Assembly: GCA_035644815.1 (NCBI GenBank)
Contig: DASQNU010000047.1
Location: 3,654-67,653, forward strand
Length of the DNA: 64,000 bases
DNA from: Brevibacillus_F sp035644815
Lineage (GTDB): Bacteria > Bacillota > Bacilli > Brevibacillales > Brevibacillaceae
Direction of reading: 5' to 3'
Within the stretch, counting starts at the first letter, position 1. Every line of letters begins with the position of its first letter. The notes under the pieces were generated by a model. It was not told where the DNA came from, did no database searches, and saw only the letters and a program-made list of their open reading frames with translations. Both the position numbers and the translations under genes were made by a program. Positions 35,426-43,037 of the stretch are shown here, piece after piece.

Positions 35426-35553
35426 GGTTACACCTCCCTCTCCAGTATACCCGGATTTTGGGAATAACGAACATCGCTATCCGGCGGCTCCTTCCACCTA
35501 TGTATACATCTGCCTGTCACTTGTCACTCTATAAAGAAAAGAGGTGTGACATC

Positions 35554-35712
35554 ATGACGAATCGCAAGCAAAACAATCACAATGAACCCAGTGTGGCTCC
35601 CGGCATGAATACGCATGATCAATTGGAGGAAAAAGCGAACGAGCAGGAAGTCGCGAAGGGCGATTACACCCCCGTTACCCGTGTTTTTGTCGATCGTACG
35701 CCAGACAGTTAA
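35554..35712 (+). CDS. Small acidic hydrophilic protein (52 aa)
   Basis: ATG at MTNRKQNNHNEPS follows AGAGGTG. The product is Asn/Glu-rich (PGMNTHDQLEEKANEQEVAKGDYTP), likely unstructured, and ends TRVFVDRTPDS. It is followed 47 bases later by another small acidic gene with its own AAAGGAG site, so the two probably form one transcript. Composition recalls minor spore proteins; no family recognised. Confidence 0.55.
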   Translation: MTNRKQNNHNEPSVAPGMNTHDQLEEKANEQEVAKGDYTPVTRVFVDRTPDS

Positions 35713-35759
35713 TTTGAATCAGTGCTCGTTATCTGTGTTAGAAAGGAGATCCACTGCAA

Positions 35760-35912
35760 ATGCCTGAACATAAAACCGAATCCGAAGCGTCTATCGAAGA
35801 AGCGCTTCACGCAGTAGAGGAAACCCCTTTTGTAGATCAGGAATCTTCTTCTGCCCCTTCTAATGCAACAGATCAATCCCTAGAATCGACGCCTTCACAA
35901 GCACATCAATAA
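35760..35912 (+). CDS. Small acidic Ser/Glu-rich protein (50 aa)
   Basis: ATG preceded by AAAGGAG eleven bases upstream. The product MPEHKTESEASIEEALHAVEE continues with SSSAPSNATDQSLESTPSQ and is strongly acidic and probably disordered. It is the second gene of a two-gene unit with the 52-aa protein. Function unknown. Confidence 0.5.
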   Translation: MPEHKTESEASIEEALHAVEETPFVDQESSSAPSNATDQSLESTPSQAHQ

Positions 35913-35935
35913 TTTTGTGCAAACATAGTGGTGGG

Positions 35936-36143
35936 GGAAGGGAAGAACGGGAGGGCTACGTTCTTGCCACACCCGCGAGGGAGTGTATTCTGTCCGGTTC
36001 CGCTTCCAAAAACGGTACGTCACGCAAAAATTTCGAGGAAGCAATACTCAAACGTAGAGGTTGCGCGACAAGCGTGTACCGTTTTTGGAAGCTCCACCTC
36101 TGTAGGTGTGACAAAGACTTCGCCCGTCCCGTCCTTCCCTTCC
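35936..36143. repeat. Long imperfect inverted repeat A
   Basis: A noncoding palindrome of about 208 bases. A 17-base perfect core (GCTTCCAAAAACGGTAC at 36002-36018, complement at 36076-36092) is flanked by outer arms GGAAGGGAAGAACGG (35936-) and CCGTCCTTCCCTTCC (-36143), one mismatch, with partial pairing between. No frame in it has a ribosome binding site. It would fold into a long hairpin. Confidence 0.7.
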
Positions 36144-36267
36144 TCGCGTGGCGATTGCTCAAGTCCTAACGGCTAAAGAGTAAAAATCTTGTACGTATAC
36201 GCCTATTTACTATGAATTTTGCCTTTAAGCTTTTTTCTTTTAACACAGCTTCAGCTACGCCGAAGGG

Positions 36268-36452
36268 CATGTTTCAAAACGGAGCGCCTGCGAAGCCCAT
36301 CTTAGCGGAGCAGCGAGTTGCGGGTAAAAGGAGCGCAACCTGCCCGATCTTCGAAGCGGCTACTCCTTTTGCGTCTCCCCCGCGATTCGCTGCGGAGCGG
36401 ACAGTCTCCGCTTCCCAGTAGGGCATAGAATGAAGCGAAGTATTGAAACATG
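36268..36452. repeat. Long imperfect inverted repeat B
   Basis: A second noncoding palindrome of about 185 bases, GC-richer than its surroundings. Ends are CATGTTTCAA / TTGAAACATG (perfect 10 bp); inner arms include CAGCGAGTTGCGGG with CCCGCGATTCGCTG (two mismatches) and AAAAGGAG with CTCCTTTT. It is not a copy of repeat A. No coding signal. Confidence 0.65.
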
Positions 36453-36491
36453 TCCTCCCCACCGCAGCCCCGTACCTTTGGAAAAAATAAG

Positions 36492-36530
36492 AAAAGCGCG
36501 ATCTCCGATAGTTGAGAAATCGCGCTTTTT
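36492..36530. terminator. Terminator of the qox operon
   Basis: Perfect 11-bp stem AAAAGCGCGAT / ATCGCGCTTTT with a 16-base loop; T-runs on both strands. Confidence 0.85.
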
Positions 36531-36556
36531 TAACACAAGAGAAAAACTACTGATAC

Positions 36557-36871
36557 TTAGATATTGAACGCCATAATCCACATGGAGCCAGCTACAATGG
36601 TGAATACAATCACCGCTCCGAGTACCAATGCCTGAACGTTATACCGTGGCTTTTCTCCTTCACGAATATGCATGAAGAAGAACAATTGGACGAACAGCTG
36701 CAGGATCGCCATCACCATGATGGTGATCACCAGCGGCGCGCCGCTCATGACGTGATTCATCACAAGCACCAGCGGAATGATGGTCAATACAATCGACAGG
36801 ACAAAACCGATCACATAGGATTTCAACGAACCATGGTTTTCTGTATGTGCGTGATTGTCATGATGACCCAT
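36557..36871 (-). CDS. qoxD: aa3 quinol oxidase subunit IV
   Basis: Three-helix membrane subunit (104 aa) of the CyoD/QoxD family: ITIMVMAILQLFVQLFFFMHIREGEKPRYN is the signature. The N-terminus MGHHDNHAHTENHG is histidine-rich. It supports assembly of the oxidase. It begins one base after the qoxC stop, so translation is coupled. Confidence 0.92.
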   Translation of the reverse strand: MGHHDNHAHTENHGSLKSYVIGFVLSIVLTIIPLVLVMNHVMSGAPLVITIMVMAILQLFVQLFFFMHIREGEKPRYNVQALVLGAVIVFTIVAGSMWIMAFNI

Positions 36872-36872
36872 C

Positions 36873-37493
36873 TTACATCACCCCCATCAAATAAACGACG
36901 GTGAACAGGAAGATCCACACGACGTCAAGGAAGTGCCAGTACAGACTGAGATTGGTCACTTTCCGTTTGGTCACAGGCGTGATGCCGCGGCGTTTCAGCT
37001 GGATCATGAGTGCAACCATCCAGAACAGACCAAGCGTGACGTGCAAACCGTGTGTACCGACCAATACATAGAAGGCAGAGAGGAAGGCGGAAGTGGAAAT
37101 CGTCGCTCCCTCTCCAACCAGGTGTGTAAATTCATTCACTTCGAGTACAACGAAGGCCAGACCGAGCAGCGCCGTGACGACCAGCCAGCCAATCAGCTGC
37201 TTCACGTTTCTTTTGTGCATCGCCAGGACCGCAAGACCGCTTGTGAAGCTGCTGGTCAACAGGATAAAGGTCGAAGCGATAATGCCTGGCATCTCAAACA
37301 GTTCTTTTGCAGTAGGGCCGCCTGCGTAGTTGTGCATCAGCACGGCATAAGTGGCAAACAACGTACCGAACAGCACGCAGTCTGTTACGACAAAGATCCA
37401 GAAACCAAGGACTTTCAGCTGCTCATGATGTTCATGCCCGTGGTCGTGATCATGGGCGTGACCGTGTTCATGGTGTGTCATCGCTTGTGCCAT
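36873..37493 (-). CDS. qoxC: aa3 quinol oxidase subunit III
   Basis: Five-helix COX3-family subunit (206 aa): FWIFVVTDCVLFGTLFATYAVL, FVVLEVNEFTHL, FYVLVGTHGLHVTLGLFWM and the terminal LYWHFLDVVWIFLFTVVYLMGVM, all conserved positions. The first 23 residues carry eleven histidines in a HxHxHDHxH-type run, unusual for the family. Start overlaps the qoxB stop by one base. Confidence 0.95.
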   Translation of the reverse strand: MAQAMTHHEHGHAHDHDHGHEHHEQLKVLGFWIFVVTDCVLFGTLFATYAVLMHNYAGGPTAKELFEMPGIIASTFILLTSSFTSGLAVLAMHKRNVKQLIGWLVVTALLGLAFVVLEVNEFTHLVGEGATISTSAFLSAFYVLVGTHGLHVTLGLFWMVALMIQLKRRGITPVTKRKVTNLSLYWHFLDVVWIFLFTVVYLMGVM

Positions 37494-39463
37494 TAGACAC
37501 CCCTCCCAAATGAAGCCTCCGTGCGTCTTACTTCGTCCACGGGGATGTAATAATCCGTATCATAATCAAAGGAACGTGCCCACATGCAGGCTGCGACGCC
37601 GATCAGACCAATGACCGCCATCCATACCCATTCGAAGGTAAAACCGAAGCCCGCGATGAACCAGAAGCCGGACATGATGATCGGAATACCCGAGTTCTTT
37701 GGCATGTGAATCGGTTCCAGCTCCACTTTTTCTTCCTGGTAAGTGCCATTTACTTTTTCTTGCTTGATGCGCCACCAATCGTCTACCTCTTTGACGCGCG
37801 GTTCGATCGCAAAGTTATACAGAGGCGCAGGAGATGGAATCGACCACTCGAGCGTACGTCCGTTCCATGGGTCGCCTGTCTTGTCGCGCTCCCCGTTTTT
37901 GATGCTGTATGCGATTTGCCATACTTGGAAGATGAAGCCCGCACCCATCAGGAAAGCACCGACTGTCGAAACTAAGTTAAGCGGAGCCCAGCCCATGTCC
38001 CAATCATAGGTATAATAGCGCCGGGTCATCCCCATGAAACCAAGCGCATACTGCGGCATGAAGCATACATAGAAACCAATATTCCACAGCCAGAAGCCCC
38101 ATTTGCCCAGACGCTCATCCAGCTTGAAGCCGAACATTTTTGGCCACCAGTAGTAAATCCCTGCGAGGTAACCGAACACGACCCCACCGATCAGCACCTG
38201 GTGGAAGTGGGCAATCAGGAAGTAGCTGTTGTGATATTGGTAGTCCGCTGGAGCCACCGCCAGCATGACCCCTGTCGCTCCCCCTACGAGGAAGCAAGGA
38301 ATGAATGCGATCGTCCAGAGCATCGGCTGTTGGAACGAAATGCGTCCACGGAACATGGTAAACAGCCAGTTGAACACTTTTACCCCTGTCGGAATCGCAA
38401 TGACCATCGTGGAGATCGCGAAAAAGGCAATGACGCTCGCATCCGTCCCCATCGTAAAGAAGTGGTGTGCCCACGTAAAGAATGAAGCGACGGCAATACT
38501 CATCAAGGCAATGACCATTGACTTATAACCGAAAATAACTTTCTTCGAGAATGTAGCCACGATTTCGGAAAAGATACCAAAAGCAGGTACAACGACGATA
38601 TATACTTCCGGGTGTCCCCACATCCAGATCAGGTTGAGGTACATCATGGGATTCCCGCCGCCATCCATTGTGAAGAAGTGGGCTCCGAAGAAACGGTCAA
38701 CGAACAGAAGCGCCAGTGTCACAGTCAAGATCGGGAAAGCGAAGATGATCATGACGCAGCTGGACAGCACGGACCAGCTAAACAATGGCATTTTCATCAG
38801 CTTCATGCCAGGCGCACGCATTTTCAAAATCGTCACGAGGAAGTTAATCCCGGTTGCCAAACTACCGATACCCGAGATCTGTATCCCCCATATATAGAAG
38901 TTCTGACCGGGTCCTGGGCTAAATTCTTTTCCCGATAACGGTGGATACGCAAGCCAACCGGTATCCGGCGAACCCCCGATTACGAATGAGATGTTGAACA
39001 GCATCGCACCAGCCATGAACAGCCAGAAGCTCAACGCGTTCAAAAATGGATACGCGACGTCGCGCGCACCGAGCTGCAGCGGTACCACGATGTTGAACAA
39101 GCCAAACATCATCGGCATCGCCATAAACAAAATCATAATCGTTCCATGCGTCGTAAAAATCGCATTATAGTGATCGGAGTGAAGAAACTCGATATTCGGA
39201 AATGCCAGCTGCAAACGCATCAACAGGGCGTCTACCCCTCCGCGGAACAGCATCAACAGCGAAGCGATCAAATACATGATCCCAATTTTCTTATGGTCAA
39301 CGGTCGTCAGCCATTCGCGCCAGAGCCAACCCCATTTTTGATATTTCGTAAGGACAAAAACAATGGCGAACATGGTAAGGACGATGGATACGTCAGCACC
39401 GTAGATCAGCGGATCGCCAGTGACAAAGAATGTTGAGGCAAAAGACTTAATGTTCTCCCACAT
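37493..39463 (-). CDS. qoxB: aa3 quinol oxidase subunit I
   Basis: Catalytic heme-copper oxidase subunit (656 aa, about 14-15 helices). Visible ligands: FTTHGTIM (low-spin heme His), WMWGHPEVYIVVVPAFG (CuB His and cross-linked Tyr), FTWAHHFFTMG (CuB His pair) and LIAHFHQVLIGG (both hemes). It reduces oxygen to water and pumps protons at the cytoplasmic membrane. Length and the C-terminal extension fit QoxB rather than a caa3 subunit. Confidence 0.96.
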   Translation of the reverse strand: MWENIKSFASTFFVTGDPLIYGADVSIVLTMFAIVFVLTKYQKWGWLWREWLTTVDHKKIGIMYLIASLLMLFRGGVDALLMRLQLAFPNIEFLHSDHYNAIFTTHGTIMILFMAMPMMFGLFNIVVPLQLGARDVAYPFLNALSFWLFMAGAMLFNISFVIGGSPDTGWLAYPPLSGKEFSPGPGQNFYIWGIQISGIGSLATGINFLVTILKMRAPGMKLMKMPLFSWSVLSSCVMIIFAFPILTVTLALLFVDRFFGAHFFTMDGGGNPMMYLNLIWMWGHPEVYIVVVPAFGIFSEIVATFSKKVIFGYKSMVIALMSIAVASFFTWAHHFFTMGTDASVIAFFAISTMVIAIPTGVKVFNWLFTMFRGRISFQQPMLWTIAFIPCFLVGGATGVMLAVAPADYQYHNSYFLIAHFHQVLIGGVVFGYLAGIYYWWPKMFGFKLDERLGKWGFWLWNIGFYVCFMPQYALGFMGMTRRYYTYDWDMGWAPLNLVSTVGAFLMGAGFIFQVWQIAYSIKNGERDKTGDPWNGRTLEWSIPSPAPLYNFAIEPRVKEVDDWWRIKQEKVNGTYQEEKVELEPIHMPKNSGIPIIMSGFWFIAGFGFTFEWVWMAVIGLIGVAACMWARSFDYDTDYYIPVDEVRRTEASFGRGV

Positions 39464-39484
39464 TTGTTTTTTCCTCCCTTCCTG

Positions 39485-40438
39485 TTAATGTGCCGGACTC
39501 ATGCTTGGCATTTGATGGTGTGACGAGTGCTCTGACTGTCCGGTATTGGTAGATTCATGGCCAGAATGGTCCATTCCTTCAGTCGGATGTCCATGGCTGT
39601 ATTTCGCCACGATTTCCTCAAACAAGCCTTTCGGGAAGGACGAATACGTGATTTCTTCCGTCAATCCTGGTTCACGAAGTTTTTCATAATCCTCTTTAGT
39701 CATGGCGTCAGCCGATTGTTTCGTCTGCTGCACCCATTGTTCAAATTCTGCCTGAGGCTTCGCATTCACAGAAAACTGCATATGAGAGAAGCCTTCTCCC
39801 GAGAAGTTCGCACTTTTGCCGTGATAAGTGCCCGGCTCATCCGCCTGTATCCATAGATCAGTGGTCATTCCCGCCATCGCATACACCTGTCCGGCAAGCT
39901 GCGGCACCCAGAAGGAGTTCATCGGAGCATCGGCAGACACTTTGAAATGAATCGGTACACCGACCGGAATTTCCAGATGGTTTACCGTTGCTACGCCTTG
40001 CTCTGGATAGGTGAACATCCATTTCCAGTCAAGCGCAGTAACCTGAATTGTAATCGGCTTGACTTCTTTATTAGGTGACTCTTTCAGTGCGTAAACATCC
40101 CGCACGGTAAAGTAGCCAAGAAGCGCAATGATGATCACCGGAATCCCCCACCACACTACCTCCAAAAGCGTATTGTGTGACCACTCCGGCTTGTAGGGAG
40201 CCTTATTGTCCGCAGTATCCCGATAACGATAGACGATAAATGCGGTGATCACCAGCACCGGGATAATCACGATACCGCACAGGATCGCAGAGATGATGAT
40301 GAGATTGTACTGTGTTTCTGCTACGGGCCCTTTTGGGTTCAAGACAAGATATTCATTGCCGCATCCTGATAAAAGAATGCTGGCGACGATTCCCATAATC
40401 CAGAAGAAGACCTTGTTTGGTAGCTTTCTTGTTCTCAC
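39485..40438 (-). CDS. qoxA: aa3 quinol oxidase subunit II
   Basis: Lipoprotein (lipobox SILLSGC) with two helices and an extracellular cupredoxin domain (317 aa). It lacks the CuA cysteines: the site reads NFSGEGFSHMQF, so electrons come from quinol rather than cytochrome c, which fixes the whole operon as quinol oxidase. The final 35 residues are a His/Met/Ser tail (HGHPTEGMDHSGHE, SEHSSHHQMPSMSPAH) that could bind copper. GTG start behind GGAGGG. Confidence 0.94.
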   Translation of the reverse strand: MRTRKLPNKVFFWIMGIVASILLSGCGNEYLVLNPKGPVAETQYNLIIISAILCGIVIIPVLVITAFIVYRYRDTADNKAPYKPEWSHNTLLEVVWWGIPVIIIALLGYFTVRDVYALKESPNKEVKPITIQVTALDWKWMFTYPEQGVATVNHLEIPVGVPIHFKVSADAPMNSFWVPQLAGQVYAMAGMTTDLWIQADEPGTYHGKSANFSGEGFSHMQFSVNAKPQAEFEQWVQQTKQSADAMTKEDYEKLREPGLTEEITYSSFPKGLFEEIVAKYSHGHPTEGMDHSGHESTNTGQSEHSSHHQMPSMSPAH

Positions 40439-40508
40439 GGATCAATTCCCTCCTTCGGTCAGCAACAAACGTTTCCTCAACCGTTTCGTTCGCCAATCGC
40501 AAACACTT

Positions 40509-40530
40509 TGTGATTTATGTCACTAACATA
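40509..40530 (-). promoter_or_regulatory. Fnr-like box and extended -10 of the qox promoter
   Basis: TGTGATTTATGTCACT (plus strand 40509-40524) matches the Bacillus Fnr pattern TGTGA-N6-TCACT. It lies directly downstream of TGCTATGTT, an extended -10 (40525-40530 plus TG) on the minus strand. Bound protein would cover the start site and repress qox without oxygen. The rest of 40439-40690 shows no gene. Confidence 0.5.
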
Positions 40531-40686
40531 GCAGAGAACGAGCCACTTTGTGTGCCTTTTTTCACAACGTTCAAGATTTCGTTATTTTTCTGTTACAAAG
40601 TGTTCACGAGGTGTTCATTAGTTGATCATATTTTTGTAATGGATCTCCAAGCTTGCCAATTTGTCAGGAAAATTGGGAGGGAAAAC

Positions 40687-40726
40687 AAAAAAGCCTCCTG
40701 TGAGACATAGGTTGTCTCAAGAAGGC
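40687..40726 (-). terminator. Terminator after the 70-aa membrane protein gene
   Basis: Minus-strand GCCTTCTTGAGACA / TGTCTCACAGGAGGC stem (small bulges, 5-base loop) followed by TTTTTTGTTTT. Confidence 0.8.
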
Positions 40727-40745
40727 ATTCGCTCAGCTGTTTGAT

Positions 40746-40958
40746 TTACACTTCCTGCTTTTTAATATGCATCAGTCGAAATACGGTGCTCAGTAAGAAG
40801 ATGTTCATTCCTGCTATGAGAAACCCAATGGAAGCCATCAAGCCAAAGTTTTCTGCTCTGAAATCGGTTACATTCAGTACGAACAAAAGTACCCCTATGA
40901 GGCTAGCCGCCCAAGCGAACCATTTTAATGTGTCAGCTGCTTTTTGCTCGTTGTTCAT
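40746..40958 (-). CDS. Small two-helix membrane protein (70 aa)
   Basis: Two hydrophobic segments (WFAWAASLIGVLLFVLNVT and FGLMASIGFLIAGMNIFLLSTVF), polar N-terminus MNNEQKAADTLK and basic tail HIKKQEV. It is reminiscent of YrhC-like small proteins but I cannot confirm it. It is a single gene between the qox promoter and the HD-GYP gene with its own terminator. Confidence 0.65.
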   Translation of the reverse strand: MNNEQKAADTLKWFAWAASLIGVLLFVLNVTDFRAENFGLMASIGFLIAGMNIFLLSTVFRLMHIKKQEV

Positions 40959-41104
40959 TTCGCATGACCCCTGTCTTTTTACTTTCTTTGGTGAACTTAT
41001 TGTAACACAAAATTCACTTGTTGTTCATATTTTGGTCAAAATATTTTTAGAAAGTTGTCGGTTTTCATTTAAAAAAGCGCTTGACTTTTATAATCACAAA
41101 AATA

Positions 41105-41133
41105 AAGACCGCGAGCGATTTGCCCGTGGTCTT
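41105..41133 (-). terminator. Terminator after the HD-GYP gene
   Basis: Minus-strand AAGACCACGGGC / GCTCGCGGTCTT stem (two mismatches, 5-base loop) followed by TATTTTTGTG. Confidence 0.75.
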
Positions 41134-41147
41134 GTTTGCAATGATTG

Positions 41148-42608
41148 TTAAGAGATCTTCGTCGTGCCCGGATAGAGTCCCGGAAACGATTTTTCTTCGG
41201 TAATCATGCTTGCCGGATATTGGTATACCTGAGGATCACGCTCACAAATCCGCTCCCATGCCTCTACGCATTCCGGATCAAAGTGGCTGCCTTTTTGCTC
41301 GTTCAGCATTTTCATGGCTCGTTCATGTGTCCATGCTTCCCGGTACGACCGATTGGAGGTAACAGCATCATACACATCCGCCACCGCCACAATTCGTGCC
41401 AAAAGCGGAATGTCTTCCCCTTTCAGCTGATCCGGATAGCCTGTACCGTCCCATTTTTCATGGTGGGATCGGATAATATCCAGTTCATCTTTCATAAATC
41501 CGATGTTTCTGCACATGTCGTACCCTTTTACCGGATGCATCTGAATCGTCAGCCGTTCTTCCTCGGTGAGCCGTCCGGGTTTGTTCAAGATGTTGTCGCT
41601 GATATGAATTTTGCCCACATCATGAACGATTGACCCTTGCGCTAATGCCCGCAGCTGCTCCGGGGACAGCTGCATTTCTTCGGCCAATTTTAGCGCGTAC
41701 ATGGTTACACGGAAATTATGGCCCGCCGTATACCGGTCCTTGGTCTCCGTCGCCAGGATCAAGGCTTTCACACTCGGGGAAACACTGCTTGTGATTCGCT
41801 CGATCGGGTCCGTGGTAAACAACGCTTTCAAGGCAAAGGTAAGCGATTTGCTTGCCACATACTGTTGGATGAGCCCTCGCAGCATGGCGAGCATCGACAA
41901 GAGCAGCATGAAGTGGTACATCCACCAGCTTATCCGCCACATCTCTCCCTGATAAATAATCACTTGGGCTACGATGAAAAAGGCTGCACTGTATAAAATC
42001 GCGTTCTGCAACGGAAAACGAGAATAGCGATAGGATTGATAGAAACGGTAAATCGTAATGCCATTCAAGAGGATGATCAGGACCGTAACCGCTCCCTTCA
42101 CCGGGCCACGGTTCAAAGGAACGAAATCAGCCAGATGCGGGTTTGTCATGCCGATGATTCCAAAAATACCCAGACCAATCGCCCAGAATGGCACAATATA
42201 TCGTTGCCATTGAGAGAGACCGGATACAAGTCTGTGATCAGAAGGCAATGATGAAAAACATAACCAAAGGGTAGCCATCAGGATGCTCAGCTGGGAAGCT
42301 ATCCCCGACAGATGGTTTTGATGAAGGATGAGATTCGGCGTAGCCAATCCATGAACGACGAAAATCTCAGCTAAAGAGAGGAACGCCAAGGCGAGGAAAC
42401 TGACTTGAATATTGCGTGATCGACTGCCGGCCATGCCGACGGCTCCCGCAATCAATGTGGCAAAAAAAGCGACTGTTGTTACAATGTAAAAATGTCCTGT
42501 AGGTCCTTCGTACAGGATATCGAGTGTTGCATTCGCTCTCACATATTCGAATAGCAAATATGGAATGATGATGGCGAGTACTGGTCCAATCAAGCCACGG
42601 AATCCCAT
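41148..42608 (-). CDS. HD-GYP phosphodiesterase with membrane sensor domain
   Basis: A 486-residue protein. Residues 1-250 contain about seven or eight helices with no soluble sensor, resembling MASE-type integral sensing domains. Residues about 275-450 are HD-GYP: GHNFRVTMYALKLAEE, HDVGKIH (His329-Asp330), HHEKWDGTGYP (His382-His383) and ARIVAVADVYDAVTSNRSYREA. All metal ligands are intact, so it should hydrolyse cyclic di-GMP or a related nucleotide. A histidine HQNHLSG lies at a predicted outer loop. Ribosome binding site AAGGAG. Confidence 0.9.
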   Translation of the reverse strand: MGFRGLIGPVLAIIIPYLLFEYVRANATLDILYEGPTGHFYIVTTVAFFATLIAGAVGMAGSRSRNIQVSFLALAFLSLAEIFVVHGLATPNLILHQNHLSGIASQLSILMATLWLCFSSLPSDHRLVSGLSQWQRYIVPFWAIGLGIFGIIGMTNPHLADFVPLNRGPVKGAVTVLIILLNGITIYRFYQSYRYSRFPLQNAILYSAAFFIVAQVIIYQGEMWRISWWMYHFMLLLSMLAMLRGLIQQYVASKSLTFALKALFTTDPIERITSSVSPSVKALILATETKDRYTAGHNFRVTMYALKLAEEMQLSPEQLRALAQGSIVHDVGKIHISDNILNKPGRLTEEERLTIQMHPVKGYDMCRNIGFMKDELDIIRSHHEKWDGTGYPDQLKGEDIPLLARIVAVADVYDAVTSNRSYREAWTHERAMKMLNEQKGSHFDPECVEAWERICERDPQVYQYPASMITEEKSFPGLYPGTTKIS

Positions 42609-42711
42609 CTATGGTTTTCTCCTTCGACAATGTTCTACTTTTTTCCTATTCTATCATAAAAGGAATCGAAGAGAGTTTGCATTTCTTCTATCACTATTGT
42701 ACATAAAACAA

Positions 42712-42737
42712 GGGCACTCCTCTGTAAAGGAGCGCCC
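42712..42737 (-). terminator. Terminator of the TIR-like operon
   Basis: Minus-strand GGGCGCTCCT / AGGAGTGCCC stem (one wobble, 6-base loop) followed by TTGTTTTATG. Confidence 0.8.
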
Positions 42738-42743
42738 TCATCA

Positions 42744-43037
42744 TTAGCCAAATTTGGGTTCTTCGAAGTGTATATCATTGGTTGCCACTATTCTTACTCC
42801 CCTGCTTTCCTTCCCAATACCGGGACCCGCAGGATAATATTCATTCACGATACGCTGTTGCGTTCCGGCATATTTCTCTCTTGCCAGATTGGCTCTGCGG
42901 ATCGCATCTTTTCGCTTCGAGCTTCTTTCCATCCGGTCTGCTGCTTCCAGGACAGCACGGCTTCCACGCAACGCGCTGGCGAGGCGCATTCTTCTTTTCT
43001 TTTTAGAGCTGATGAGAGGGCTGCTGTTTTGATTCAT
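42744..43037 (-). CDS. Small basic protein overlapping the TIR-like gene (97 aa)
   Basis: Start at MNQNSSPLISS, with AAGGAGTG nine bases upstream; this start lies 35 bases inside the TIR-like gene, so the two are translationally coupled. The first 60 residues are highly basic and helical (KKKRRMRLASALRGSRAVLE, DRMERSSKRKDAIRRANLAREKY), then a Gly/Pro turn (EYYPAGPGIGKESRG) and a strand (VRIVATNDIHFEEPKFG). No known family. It could be a nucleic-acid-binding or regulatory partner. Confidence 0.6.
   Translation of the reverse strand: MNQNSSPLISSKKKRRMRLASALRGSRAVLEAADRMERSSKRKDAIRRANLAREKYAGTQQRIVNEYYPAGPGIGKESRGVRIVATNDIHFEEPKFG

Noticed and set aside
36557..40438. caa3-type cytochrome c oxidase
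   Set aside because: Subunit II has no CuA cysteines and no cytochrome c domain, so it is a quinol oxidase.
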